Program-made: the position numbers and the translations under genes
The notes under the pieces: model-generated
What the model saw: the letters and a program-made list of their open reading frames with translations, nothing else
Told to the model about the DNA's origin: nothing
The model's database searches: none
Source: Hathewaya limosa
Lineage (GTDB): Bacteria > Bacillota > Clostridia > Clostridiales > Clostridiaceae
Direction: 5' to 3'
Length of the DNA stretch: 64,000 nt
Assembly: GCF_030815255.1 (NCBI RefSeq)
Contig: NZ_JAUSWN010000018.1
Span: forward strand, 1-64,000
In this document: one piece after another, positions 1-7,640 of the stretch
Numbering within the stretch: position 1 is the stretch's first letter
How the letters are laid out: each line of letters begins with the position of its first letter

Positions 1-76
1 TGTTCTGACTTAAGCATTACTTGCTAAGCATTTAATTTTTATTTCAAAAGAATACGAGTTGTTTATCATACTCTGT
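1..76 (-). other. Pre-16S leader segment, cut by window edge
   Basis: This is the transcribed leader downstream of the promoter and boxA. It contains an AT-rich stretch with TTAAATGCTTAGCAAG and GCTTAAGTC on the minus strand, resembling processing stems in front of clostridial 16S genes. No mature rRNA sequence is present. Assignment depends on the promoter next to it. Confidence 0.5.
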
Positions 77-147
77 TTAATTTTCAAAGATCATTTCCTC
101 GTTTCGAGGACGTTTTTTATTTTATCAAACTTGAAATGTTTTGTCAA
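77..147 (-). promoter_or_regulatory. rRNA operon promoter and boxA leader
   Basis: Read on the minus strand there is a perfect -35 box TTGACA (142-147), a 17-base spacer and a -10 box TAAAAT (119-124). Just downstream come a small hairpin (97-109, CCTCG/CGAGG) and a boxA-like antitermination motif TGATCTTTGAAAA (81-93). This arrangement is typical of Firmicute rRNA operons. Transcription runs leftwards out of the window, so the 16S gene itself is not seen. The call rests on the promoter strength and boxA, not on any rRNA sequence. Confidence 0.8.
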
Positions 148-524
148 CATTTTTTTTAATTTTCCAAGTTATTTTTTACAACTTGGAAACTTCGTTTGAA
201 TCACTGCACCGCAGCGACAAGGAATATGATATCATATTTTAGATGCCTTGCCTTTAGTTCAAAGTCGAATTATGTAAATTATTCGATTATAAATCCGAAT
301 TACTTATTTTTTTAGCTTTTTCCGCTACATGATACGCTAGGTGCAGTATATATCATATTATTACTAAAAAATCTTCTTTATTAGTAAGCTTATAACTTAT
401 AAGTTCATTTAAGATACCTATAAGTTATAAATCTTACCTTTTCTAGGCAAACATTAACCTAATAATTTTACTCCAAGTATGACACTTATAACTTAATTCA
501 TATCTGAATGTGCTTTATTATACA
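148..524. other. Intergenic region upstream of rRNA promoter
   Basis: About 380 bases hold no ORF with a ribosome site. Visible structures are an inverted repeat with CCAAGTT/AACTTGG arms (164-188), the palindrome ATATGATATCATAT (227-240) enclosed by CAAGG/CCTTG, and an inverted repeat of TATAACTTATA/TATAAGTTATA near 390-430. None is followed by a clean T run, so none is called a terminator. Confidence 0.5.
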
Positions 525-1598
525 TTAACTATAATCTTTAGAACTATAATCTCTGGCAGCATTCATTAGAGCATAAATATTTTCTATTGGCGCACCCATG
601 GCTATATCACACCCTGTACTTAGTATATACTTATTTCTACTATTTATGCCTTTGCTGATACAAAACATAGCTTCATTGTAAACCTCTTCAGTAGTCCCAA
701 ATCTCATGGTATCTACAGGATCTACATTTCCCATTATACATGCCTTATCTCCAACTATTTCAACAGCATCCTCTATTTTTTCACAATTATCTATACTTAA
801 ATTTTCAACCCCCATATCTATAATATCTTTCCATATAGCTTTAGTCTTTCCACAAATATGGACATATGAAACTCCACCTGTTTTTTCTGCAATTCTATCT
901 ATACATATTTTTAGATACGGTTTTGCAAATTCTCTAAATTGCTTTAAACTTATCATACTTAAAGATGCTACTGGATCACAAATTCCAACACTAAATCCCA
1001 TATCAGTTACTGTATCAATATATTTCAAGTTATTTTCAGTTACTATTTCTAATAACTTATGAGCATTTTCTTTATTTTTTATGATATCTCTTAAAAAATT
1101 TTCTGTTCCTCTAACAAAGGCAGCTATACTAAATGGTCCTGCAATATCAGACCCTATTTCTACTTCCTTCCCTATGTTCCTGTTAGCTATTTGCAATGCT
1201 TCTAAAATAATAGGGAGTCTACCATCTTTATGAGGATCAACAATTTTTAATTTATTTAAATCTTTATAATCTTTAAGTAGGGATTCTTTTAAAAAGGGAA
1301 CTCTATCATGTGAGTAATCAACTTTTGCCCCCATAGCTTCAGCCATCCCCCTAAGTCCTGTACCTATTCCACAACTATCATGACCGAACTCCTTATATGA
1401 TAATATCTCCATATTCGCCATTACTTCTGCCGATCTATTTTGATCACATGGATTTATACCAAACAAATGTGTGCTAGATTCACCTAAAAACGGCATACAT
1501 GGTATCCTATCTACTGACTTCCCCTTAAAATATAGCTCAACTCTTTCCCTTGCTGTAAGCTCATCTTCATTTCTTCTATTTTCCCCAATATTATTCAT
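525..1598 (-). CDS. MtaA/CmuA-type methyltransferase (uroporphyrinogen decarboxylase family)
   Basis: This 357-residue cytoplasmic protein belongs to the uroporphyrinogen decarboxylase superfamily, in the branch of methylcobamide:thiol methyltransferases. The zinc ligands of that branch are visible as His247-x-Cys249 and Cys330, which argues against a true heme-pathway decarboxylase. The likely role is methyl transfer between a corrinoid protein and a thiol, but no corrinoid protein or activator gene lies nearby, so the substrate is unknown. The start ATG has a good ribosome site (AAGGTGGG) about 9 bases upstream. A related gene lies at 45129-46190. It is transcribed towards the rRNA operon and stands alone. 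Confidence 0.8.
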   Translation of the reverse strand: MNNIGENRRNEDELTARERVELYFKGKSVDRIPCMPFLGESSTHLFGINPCDQNRSAEVMANMEILSYKEFGHDSCGIGTGLRGMAEAMGAKVDYSHDRVPFLKESLLKDYKDLNKLKIVDPHKDGRLPIILEALQIANRNIGKEVEIGSDIAGPFSIAAFVRGTENFLRDIIKNKENAHKLLEIVTENNLKYIDTVTDMGFSVGICDPVASLSMISLKQFREFAKPYLKICIDRIAEKTGGVSYVHICGKTKAIWKDIIDMGVENLSIDNCEKIEDAVEIVGDKACIMGNVDPVDTMRFGTTEEVYNEAMFCISKGINSRNKYILSTGCDIAMGAPIENIYALMNAARDYSSKDYS

Positions 1599-1843
1599 AA
1601 AATCAACCCACCTTAAATTTTAATATTTATATTGTCATATTTATTAAAATTTTATCATATAGACTGACCGTAAAATCTTTATATTACTTATTTCTATACG
1701 TATATAGTCTACTATTTTTCCAGTCTATAGTTCACTCAATATAAAACATTCATCCCTGTCTCAATGTTCCACACAAATTTTTGTGTGAATTCCTATTTAT
1801 ACAATAATTCATCCTATTATCTTGCATAATATAAATAAAAAAA
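1599..1843. other. Upstream region of the methyltransferase gene with inverted repeats
   Basis: The region carries the near-palindrome TTCCACACAAA/TTTGTGTGAA (1767-1790) and nine-base inverted arms TATAGACTG (1658-1666) and CAGTCTATA (1721-1729), with a related AGTCTA copy between them. These may be regulator sites for the gene at 525-1598. I see no convincing -35/-10 pair. Confidence 0.3.
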
Positions 1844-1880
1844 GTTAGAATTAACCTATGATTTATAGGTTAATTCTAAC
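1837..1880 (-). terminator. Terminator of corA
   Basis: A perfect 16-base-pair stem (1844-1859 with 1865-1880) is followed on the minus strand by a run of seven T. It lies 43 bases past the corA stop codon. Confidence 0.85.
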
Positions 1881-1922
1881 TCTTTATATACATATACTTA
1901 TTTTATCTCATTGTATTTATTA

Positions 1923-2867
1923 TTAGAACATATCTGTCTTATTTAAAATGTAAGTAACTAAAAGACATACTAATGCAACTATTGCAACCACTATAGAGAA
2001 ACCATAAACATTATTAGAAAAAGGTATTCCTCCTACGTTCATTCCGAAGAATCCAGAAAAAATGTTTGGAATTGACATTACTATAGTAATAGATGCCAAA
2101 AATTTCATTACTATATTTAAGTTATTTGAAATAACAGAAGCAAAAGCATCCATAGTACCACTTAATATGTTGCTATATATATTAGCCATTTCAATAGCTT
2201 GCTTATTTTCTACTATTACATCTTCTAATATATCCTCATCCTCTTCATACTTAATAAAGGATTTTAATTTAAGTAATTTTTCTAATGTTATTTCATTAGA
2301 TTTTAAAGATGTTGAAAAATATACTAGAGATTTTTCTAATGAAAGTAACTGAATTAACTCTTTATTTTTCATAGATTTATGAAGCCTATTTTCAATCATT
2401 ACACTCTTTTTATCTATTTGTCTTAGGTAAAGTAGATAATAAGTTGCTATTCTATAAAGTATTTGAAGAACAAACCTTGAACGTTTATATGTAAAGAAAG
2501 ACTTTATTTTACCAGTTACAAAATCTTCTAAAATTTTACTTTCTTTTAAGCATACAGTTATAATCATTGAATTTGTTCTTACTATCCCTAATGGATATGT
2601 ATCATAAACTAGTGAGTTATCCTCCATATTTGTAAAAGGTATATCTAATATCACTAATGTATTTTCATTATCATCCTCTTCTATTCTTGATGTCTCTTCT
2701 TCGTCTAGTGCTGCCTTTAAAATTTCTAGAGGTACATTAGCTTTTTCAGATATTGAATTAAGTTCTTCATCTGTCGGTGCCACAATATTAACCCAGCAAC
2801 CTTGCTCTATTTCATTTATAGATACTACTTTGTTCTCATTTTCTACACTTTTATAAATTTTTATCAT
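1923..2867 (-). CDS. corA: CorA family magnesium/divalent cation transporter
   Basis: The 314-residue protein has the CorA layout: a long acidic cytoplasmic N-terminal region of about 250 residues, then two C-terminal membrane helices. The family signature Gly-Met-Asn is present at 275-277 after the first helix, within FFGMNVGG. CorA forms a pentameric channel that imports Mg2+ and sometimes Co2+ or Ni2+. The ribosome site GGAGGGAG precedes the ATG. Upstream there is an elaborate leader with its own promoter, a terminator-like hairpin and a 31-codon ORF (2886-2981), so expression is probably controlled after initiation. A strong terminator follows the gene. Confidence 0.92.
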   Translation of the reverse strand: MIKIYKSVENENKVVSINEIEQGCWVNIVAPTDEELNSISEKANVPLEILKAALDEEETSRIEEDDNENTLVILDIPFTNMEDNSLVYDTYPLGIVRTNSMIITVCLKESKILEDFVTGKIKSFFTYKRSRFVLQILYRIATYYLLYLRQIDKKSVMIENRLHKSMKNKELIQLLSLEKSLVYFSTSLKSNEITLEKLLKLKSFIKYEEDEDILEDVIVENKQAIEMANIYSNILSGTMDAFASVISNNLNIVMKFLASITIVMSIPNIFSGFFGMNVGGIPFSNNVYGFSIVVAIVALVCLLVTYILNKTDMF

Positions 2868-2885
2868 ATTTTATTCTCCCTCCAA

Positions 2886-2981
2886 CTACAAGGAAGTAAC
2901 CCTAGTGATATAAATGGGGTCTTCCTCTTCTAATTGTTCCTCGTTTAACCTTATGCTATTCAGGCCATGGCCAGAATCCAT
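2886..2981 (-). CDS. Leader peptide ORF upstream of corA (31 aa)
   Basis: A perfect ribosome site (AGGAGGTGATATA) precedes an ATG that opens 31 codons. The peptide begins MDSGHGLNSIRL, has an acidic middle (EEQLEEED) and ends ITRVTSL. Its stop codon lies 18 bases before the corA ATG. Its start region pairs with its own 3' end: GTGATATAAATGG and CCATTTATATCAC (2978-2990 and 2905-2917) form a 13-base-pair stem. The position and pairing suggest a regulatory leader ORF, as known in general for corA and mgtA leaders in enterics, although no sequence relation is claimed. It could also be a stand-alone small protein. Confidence 0.5.
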   Translation of the reverse strand: MDSGHGLNSIRLNEEQLEEEDPIYITRVTSL

Positions 2982-2990
2982 TTATATCAC
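2905..2990 (-). promoter_or_regulatory. Long-range stem covering the leader ORF start
   Basis: Thirteen-base perfect inverted arms (2978-2990 and 2905-2917) enclose about 60 bases. On the minus-strand transcript the 5' arm overlaps the end of the Shine-Dalgarno site and the ATG of the leader ORF; the 3' arm lies inside the ORF. Folding would limit initiation on the leader ORF. Confidence 0.5.
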
Positions 2991-3000
2991 CTCCTAAATA

Positions 3001-3029
3001 AAAAAACTTTTTAGTCATTCACTAAAAAG
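3001..3029 (-). terminator. Terminator-like hairpin in the corA leader (possible attenuator)
   Basis: Arms CTTTTTAGT and ACTAAAAAG (3007-3029) are followed on the minus strand by seven T and, within ten bases, by the leader ORF ribosome site. It could end the gene at 3096-3722. Because a promoter lies upstream of it and none between it and corA, it could also act as an attenuator. An upstream AAAAAACT segment (about 3056-3063) can pair with AGTTTTTT of the hairpin. Confidence 0.55.
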
Positions 3030-3086
3030 CTTATATTTTTCTTTTAATCGAAATTTAGTTTTTTAATACTTATTTAATACTTTTTA

Positions 3087-3115
3087 ATCATAAGCCTATA
3101 AACAATTATTGTCAA
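3087..3115 (-). promoter_or_regulatory. Sigma-A promoter for corA transcript
   Basis: On the minus strand TTGACA (3110-3115), a 17-base spacer and TATGAT (3087-3092) form a near-consensus promoter. It overlaps the last codons of the gene at 3096-3722. The predicted transcript would start near 3080 and carry a leader of about 210 bases before corA. Confidence 0.7.
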
Positions 3116-3722
3116 CAGGAAAAATATCTTTGTAAAACAATTTTAGTGTACAGTCAATAGACCTATCCATAGTAAAATGCTTGTATTCTGTAAGGCCACC
3201 TAAAAAGGTTACATCTTTTTCATATTTGGTAAGTTCATAATAATTTTTATATCTCTCAAAAGATGTATAGCTATCATAATCTATAGGTTTAAACTTATAA
3301 TCAAAATAGTAATCTAATTCTCCCGTATAAATAAGTTTATTATATTTAATATCTTTTATAGCTTCTTTATAGTTTGTATTTAAAAGTATCTTAACTTTTT
3401 TATTAAGCATATTTTTAAACATTTTTGTATATCCCCCAATAGGTATACCTATGTATTTATATAAACTTGAATGTTGTTCCATAGTATCCCACTGTGCAAA
3501 ACAATTAACATAATTCCATACATATTGTAAATCTGTATAGAATACATGTAATCCATACTTACTCTTTAAATTACCTTTTTCATCGTAATAATCAAAACAC
3601 TTACCACCAATATAATTCTTTTTTTCTATTAGTAAAACATTATTTTTCATTTCTGTTACAATTCTCTCTGCTAAAGTTATACCACAAATACCTGCTCCAA
3701 CTATAACATAATCAAAATACAT
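3096..3722 (-). CDS. Shortened UDP-galactopyranose mutase-like protein
   Basis: The 208-residue product begins with an FAD/NAD dinucleotide-binding fold (GAGICG at residues 9-14) and the mutase-type stretches IGGKCFDYY and KYGLHVFYT. It then jumps directly to the family motif IGGYTKMF and the late segment YTGELDYYFDYKF. Normal enzymes are about 370 residues, so most of the central substrate-binding domain is missing in frame, and the C-terminal part is also short. It is probably inactive, a degraded glf rather than a working mutase. The ribosome site GGGGGA sits in the stem of a hairpin just upstream. The corA promoter overlaps its 3' end. Confidence 0.6.
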   Translation of the reverse strand: MYFDYVIVGAGICGITLAERIVTEMKNNVLLIEKKNYIGGKCFDYYDEKGNLKSKYGLHVFYTDLQYVWNYVNCFAQWDTMEQHSSLYKYIGIPIGGYTKMFKNMLNKKVKILLNTNYKEAIKDIKYNKLIYTGELDYYFDYKFKPIDYDSYTSFERYKNYYELTKYEKDVTFLGGLTEYKHFTMDRSIDCTLKLFYKDIFPVDNNCL

Positions 3723-3723
3723 A

Positions 3724-3773
3724 AAAAATCCCCCAAATTAATTACTCTAAATAAAGTATATTGGGGAATTTTT
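3724..3773 (-). terminator. Hairpin between small membrane protein gene and glf-like gene
   Basis: Arms CCCCAA (3731-3736) and TTGGGG (3761-3766), extended by A/T pairs, are followed on the minus strand by six T directly before the ATG of the glf-like gene. The arm includes that gene's ribosome site, so the structure may both end the upstream gene and hide this start. Confidence 0.4.
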
Positions 3774-3834
3774 AACCTTATGCATTTTATATTAATTTTA
3801 TTATATAATATATTTATTAACTAATTTACTTATC

Positions 3835-3996
3835 TTATATCTTATTATTCACATTAAAATTAACACCTAACCTGGAATCATCACCGATTGAATCACCCTC
3901 CATTGAATCAGATATTCTTGCCATTTTATCAAATATAGCTAGAATAAATGCAAAGGTTATTGCCATAAACATCTCAAAAAGTGCTCTAAGTTTCAT
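3835..3996 (-). CDS. Small single-span membrane protein (53 aa)
   Basis: This short ORF encodes 53 residues: a hydrophobic helix at about 5-22 (LFEMFMAITFAFILAIF), then a polar tail rich in Asp, Ser and Asn. The ATG at 3996 has a weak AGGA site about 12 bases upstream. It lies 64 bases past the end of the M42 paralogue at 4061-5014, in the same direction, and may be the last gene of that transcript. I recognise no family. The clean membrane-plus-acidic-tail pattern favours a real protein. Confidence 0.5.
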   Translation of the reverse strand: MKLRALFEMFMAITFAFILAIFDKMARISDSMEGDSIGDDSRLGVNFNVNNKI

Positions 3997-4060
3997 ATTT
4001 CATATATTCCTATAAAAATTACTTTCATATTAATATATGATAAATTTTATTAATTGTTAA

Positions 4061-5014
4061 TTAAATTATCTTTTCCAATAAATCCTGTAAATTTTTCGCA
4101 TCTTTTTCAGATATCATTTCTAACATAGAGTTTTGGTATCTAGTAGGAATAGAGATAACACCTGTCCTTATTCCTCCAAGCTCTTTATGAATTGGACCAC
4201 CCTCTGTTCCATTCTTACTTACCATATGTTGAATTTTTATGTTAGATTCCTCTGCTGCATTTTCTATGATCTCTTGAAGTTCATGGCTTATAATTAAATT
4301 TTTATCTTTAACTACAAGAGCTGGTCCGTTTCCTAAAACTAATTTTTCCTCTCCACCAACATAGTCTGAACTTTCTTCCGTACTTAATACTATGGCATAG
4401 TCTGGATTAACTTGACATACGGCAGCTCTTCCACCTCTTCCTCCCAATTTCCCTTGAGAAGAGAATACAAAATAACATTCTTTATTAAATTTATTAGTAT
4501 GCTTTATAAGGTTTATTAATGAATATACACATGCTATATTACTTAGTCCTGTTCCAACAACATTTTCTCCAAGGTTAAATACTTCCCCTTGAACTTTAGC
4601 AACATCACCTTCTTTTACAACCTTTATAACTTCTTCTTTTGACTTTAAGCCAAGGTCTATAAATACATCTTCTACCTCTGGTTTTTCTTTAGATGACCCG
4701 ATTCTGCCTACAGTTCCATTTTTGAAGATAACTTTTTTATTTAAAATACTTGAAGAATTTACATCTCCAATATTAGCAACTCTAATAAACCCATTATCTT
4801 CTATATAAGTTACCATTAGTCCAACTTCGTCCATAGATGTAGAAATCATAAGTTTTTCTTTCCCATCACCCATTTTAAAAATTAAATTTCCTAATTTATC
4901 TTCTTTAACTTCCCCATTTATACTTTTTAGTTCTTCTTTTATTATGGCTCTTATGCCTTCTTCATGGCCACTAACCTTAAATGACTCTACAAGTCTTTGT
5001 AATAAATTATCCAT
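4061..5014 (-). CDS. M42 aminopeptidase-like paralogue lacking metal ligands
   Basis: This 317-residue protein aligns along its length with the two M42 (glutamyl aminopeptidase/TET) proteins encoded upstream, but every metal-binding position is changed. The His of the AHMDE motif is Ser60, the Asp of FDDR is Ser158, the Glu-Glu of QEEVG is Gly188-Lys189, the Asp/Glu after the next strand is Ser211, and the last His is Asn295. It therefore cannot bind the two metals of active family members. It may be a structural or regulatory subunit of a mixed M42 assembly. The ATG at 5014 is preferred because AGAGGAG lies 11 bases upstream; a GTG at 5035 is in frame. It follows the active copy at 5041 closely. 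Confidence 0.8.
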   Translation of the reverse strand: MDNLLQRLVESFKVSGHEEGIRAIIKEELKSINGEVKEDKLGNLIFKMGDGKEKLMISTSMDEVGLMVTYIEDNGFIRVANIGDVNSSSILNKKVIFKNGTVGRIGSSKEKPEVEDVFIDLGLKSKEEVIKVVKEGDVAKVQGEVFNLGENVVGTGLSNIACVYSLINLIKHTNKFNKECYFVFSSQGKLGGRGGRAAVCQVNPDYAIVLSTEESSDYVGGEEKLVLGNGPALVVKDKNLIISHELQEIIENAAEESNIKIQHMVSKNGTEGGPIHKELGGIRTGVISIPTRYQNSMLEMISEKDAKNLQDLLEKII

Positions 5015-5040
5015 ATTTAACAGAGCTCCTCTCACTTTAA

Positions 5041-6042
5041 TTATTTCAAACTCTTAAGCCAAGCTTTCATTAGTTTAACTGTATTATTGAAGTCATCTTT
5101 ACTTGCAACAGAAATAGCTGAATGTATGTACCTGCAAGGTACTGACACTGTAACAACTCTAGCTCCAGCCTTTGTAGATACCATAGCTCCAGCATCATTT
5201 CCACCAGCTGTTGCCTTTCTTCTTTGGTAAGGAATACTTTCCTCCTCTGCAACTTTTATGATACTATTAGTAAGTTCATAATCAAAAATACTTGTTTTAT
5301 CCATCATTGAAATAGCTGGACCTTTTCCTATTTCAGTTGCTCTTAAATGTTTTGGTACTGATGGCATATCTGCACAAATAGTTCCCTCTAAAGCTACGCC
5401 AATATCTGGCTCAACTTCAAAAGCTGATGATAATGCCCCTCTATCTCCTACTTCTTCTTGAACACTAAAAGAAGCATATAAATCACAATCATAATTTTCT
5501 TTTAAAAGCTCTACTAAAATAGCACATCCCATTCTATCGTCGAAAGCTTTTCCTTTCATAAGTCCTTCACCAAAGTCACCATACTCTGTAGAAAATATTG
5601 CGTAATCTCCCAATTCAACTAATTTTTTAGTTTCTTCTTTAGAGTTTGACCCTATATCTATACAATAATCTTTATATGTTAATCCTTTTGTTCTTTCAGC
5701 CTTATTTTGAAGGTGTATAGGTTTCAATCCTATAACTCCCACAAGTCTATTTTCACCAATATATAAAACTTTACATGGTGCAGCCTTAGCATTTACCCCT
5801 CCTAATGGTGAAAATTTTAATGTTCCATCGTCATTATATCCTGTTATAATAAAGCCAACCTCATCCATATGTGCATCTACTAATACCTTTGGTCCTTTTC
5901 CCTTTTTATGAACCAATATATTCCCCATGACGTTAACTTTTATTTCATCTACATATGGCTTAATTTCTTTTTTTATAAGATCTCTAACTTCACCCTCATA
6001 GCCAACAGGACCATGAGCATTACATAAATCTTCTAAAAACAT
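5041..6042 (-). CDS. M42 family metallopeptidase (aminopeptidase)
   Basis: This is a 333-residue M42 peptidase of the FrvX/YsdC/TET type, which forms dodecameric cytoplasmic shells that remove N-terminal residues from peptides. The dimetal site is intact: AHMDEVG, FDDR, QEEVGDRG, a Glu in VALEGT and the last His in RYIHS. The start ATG has GGAGGAG upstream and lies inside the 3' end of the preceding gene, a ten-base overlap that suggests translational coupling. Its neighbours are two paralogues and a peptide ABC importer, which fits hydrolysis of imported peptides. Confidence 0.88.
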   Translation of the reverse strand: MFLEDLCNAHGPVGYEGEVRDLIKKEIKPYVDEIKVNVMGNILVHKKGKGPKVLVDAHMDEVGFIITGYNDDGTLKFSPLGGVNAKAAPCKVLYIGENRLVGVIGLKPIHLQNKAERTKGLTYKDYCIDIGSNSKEETKKLVELGDYAIFSTEYGDFGEGLMKGKAFDDRMGCAILVELLKENYDCDLYASFSVQEEVGDRGALSSAFEVEPDIGVALEGTICADMPSVPKHLRATEIGKGPAISMMDKTSIFDYELTNSIIKVAEEESIPYQRRKATAGGNDAGAMVSTKAGARVVTVSVPCRYIHSAISVASKDDFNNTVKLMKAWLKSLK

Positions 6043-7076
6043 AATAACTCCTCCAAATCCTCTGACTTAATTTTTTCTATAAATTTAGCTATAATTCTAC
6101 CAGTATTCTTAATGTCATCCATATTAACCATTTCTACTGTAGTATGCATATATTTTTGAGGTATAGAGATTAATAAGGTAGGTATACCCCCTCTAACTAC
6201 TTGAATATCCCAAGCATCTGTACCTGTATTGCCTGGTTCTACTTCTATTTGATAAGGAATTCCATATTCCTCTGCAATACTTGTTAATTTCTTTCTAAAC
6301 TTAGGATGTATGTTAGGTCCAACACAAATAACAGGTCCTTTTCCTAAATAGGTTTCCTTATCTGGTATTCCCATTCTTCCACTATCAAAAGTTACATCAA
6401 TTGCAATTCCTAAAGTAGGATTCAAATCATAAGAGGCCATTTTAGCTCCTCTATGTCCCACTTCTTCTTGGCAAGAAGATACAAAATAAACATCTAAATC
6501 ATGATTAATATTTTGAAGTTCCTTAGCACAACTCCACATAGAAACTATACTAGCCCTATCATCTGTCGCCTTACAAACTACATTGTTATTTAAAAGTTCA
6601 TATAAATCTCTTTTTAAGGTTATAAAATCTCCTACCTTAATAAGTTTTTGTAGATCTTCTTTTCTTCTTCCAGTATCAATCGCAAGATTTTCTACCTTTA
6701 CAGCAACATTTCTCTCTTCCTCTTTCATTAAATGAGGAGGCTTAATTCCAATGACACCATTAATCTTTTCTTTTCCATGAATAAGAACTTCTTGTGACAC
6801 TAATGTTTTAACATCAATTCCAAGTGTAGTAAATTTAACAAAACCATTTTCACAAATTTTATCTACTTGCATAAAAACTTCATCTGCGTGTGCCATAAGC
6901 ATTATACTAGCTTTACCATTTCCCTTTTTAATGGCATATGCATTATTTAAATTCCCTTGTCTAACCTCATCACAAAATGGTTCGAAAGCGTCCTTGATTA
7001 TAGGATAAATCCAATGCTCTCTTCCACTTGGTCCATGAGATGTACACAACTTTCTTAATAATTCTTTTTCTTGCAT
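6033..7076 (-). CDS. M42 family metallopeptidase (aminopeptidase)
   Basis: This is the first of three tandem M42 genes, 347 residues. Metal-binding and catalytic motifs are intact: MAHADEV, ATDDR, QEEVGHRGA, AIDVT and the last His in KYMHTT. The protein should be an active cytosolic aminopeptidase of the TET/FrvX fold. The ribosome site is AGGTGAGG. The gene ends inside the start of the second paralogue. Separation from the upstream membrane-protein gene by about 155 bases with a hairpin suggests its own promoter, which I could not place. Confidence 0.88.
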   Translation of the reverse strand: MQEKELLRKLCTSHGPSGREHWIYPIIKDAFEPFCDEVRQGNLNNAYAIKKGNGKASIMLMAHADEVFMQVDKICENGFVKFTTLGIDVKTLVSQEVLIHGKEKINGVIGIKPPHLMKEEERNVAVKVENLAIDTGRRKEDLQKLIKVGDFITLKRDLYELLNNNVVCKATDDRASIVSMWSCAKELQNINHDLDVYFVSSCQEEVGHRGAKMASYDLNPTLGIAIDVTFDSGRMGIPDKETYLGKGPVICVGPNIHPKFRKKLTSIAEEYGIPYQIEVEPGNTGTDAWDIQVVRGGIPTLLISIPQKYMHTTVEMVNMDDIKNTGRIIAKFIEKIKSEDLEELLCF

Positions 7077-7206
7077 ATCCTCACCTACTTTACCATATTC
7101 TATTAAACAATATTATACTTCAAAATTTTCCAATAGTCATGAAAACTTCCTAAACTCTCAAAAGTTTTATTAAAACTACTTATTTTTAAATTTTTTTACA
7201 TAATAG

Positions 7207-7228
7207 AAGTGGGCCATATGGCCCACTT
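7207..7228 (-). terminator. Hairpin after the small membrane protein gene
   Basis: Nine-base-pair arms AAGTGGGCC/GGCCCACTT enclose ATAT. It lies directly past the stop at 7232. The following minus-strand tract is CTTCTATTAT, a weak U tract, so termination may be partial. Confidence 0.6.
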
Positions 7229-7231
7229 TTA

Positions 7232-7558
7232 CTAATCTATTTTTTTATGTTTTTTAAGTATTTTTCTTTTAGCAATTAATGTATAAACAACTCCACCTAA
7301 TATTATTATTGATTGAATTCCCATAAATATGTTCATATAGGATTTAACTAAAAATCCTATTAATCCAATAATAAGAACACATATACCCATGATTAAATAT
7401 GTCTTCTCATATAACTTACTTAATTTGTCATAACCTCTAGAAACATACCATTCGCTCATTCCTTTTTTATTTTGAGTTCTAAACCCCAATCCGATTAAGG
7501 TAAAAGCTCCACCGAAAAATAACGTATATATCAATATTTTTGTAGCCTCTTTGAACAT
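7232..7558 (-). CDS. Three- to four-helix membrane protein of unknown function (108 aa)
   Basis: The predicted protein has about 108 residues, with hydrophobic segments near residues 7-24, 50-70 and 74-92 and a lysine-rich tail (KRKILKKHKK). The ATG at 7558 is chosen over the ATG at 7573 because GGGAGG sits just before it. It lies between the peptide importer and the M42 genes, in the same direction. No catalytic motif is seen and I do not assign a family with confidence. Confidence 0.6.
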   Translation of the reverse strand: MFKEATKILIYTLFFGGAFTLIGLGFRTQNKKGMSEWYVSRGYDKLSKLYEKTYLIMGICVLIIGLIGFLVKSYMNIFMGIQSIIILGGVVYTLIAKRKILKKHKKID

Positions 7559-7640
7559 ACTAACCTCCCACAAATCATGTATATTTTACTATATTAATTA
7601 TATTCTTTACGGGAAATATATCAATAAACTTTGTTTATTT

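Noticed and set aside
227..240. Palindrome ATATGATATCATAT as an operator
   Set aside because: It is an AT-rich palindrome in a spacer without a gene on its side; no regulator or promoter supports it.
2868..3030. M-box or other magnesium riboswitch in the corA leader
   Set aside because: The conserved M-box core segments are absent; the region is explained by a leader ORF and hairpins.
4061..5035. GTG at 5035 as start of the third M42 gene
   Set aside because: The ATG at 5014 has a better-placed AGAGGAG, and family proteins begin near MDNLLQRL.
7207..7228. GTGGGCC hairpin as an RNA gene or riboswitch
   Set aside because: It is a short hairpin directly at the gene end and fits a terminator; no conserved riboswitch core is seen.
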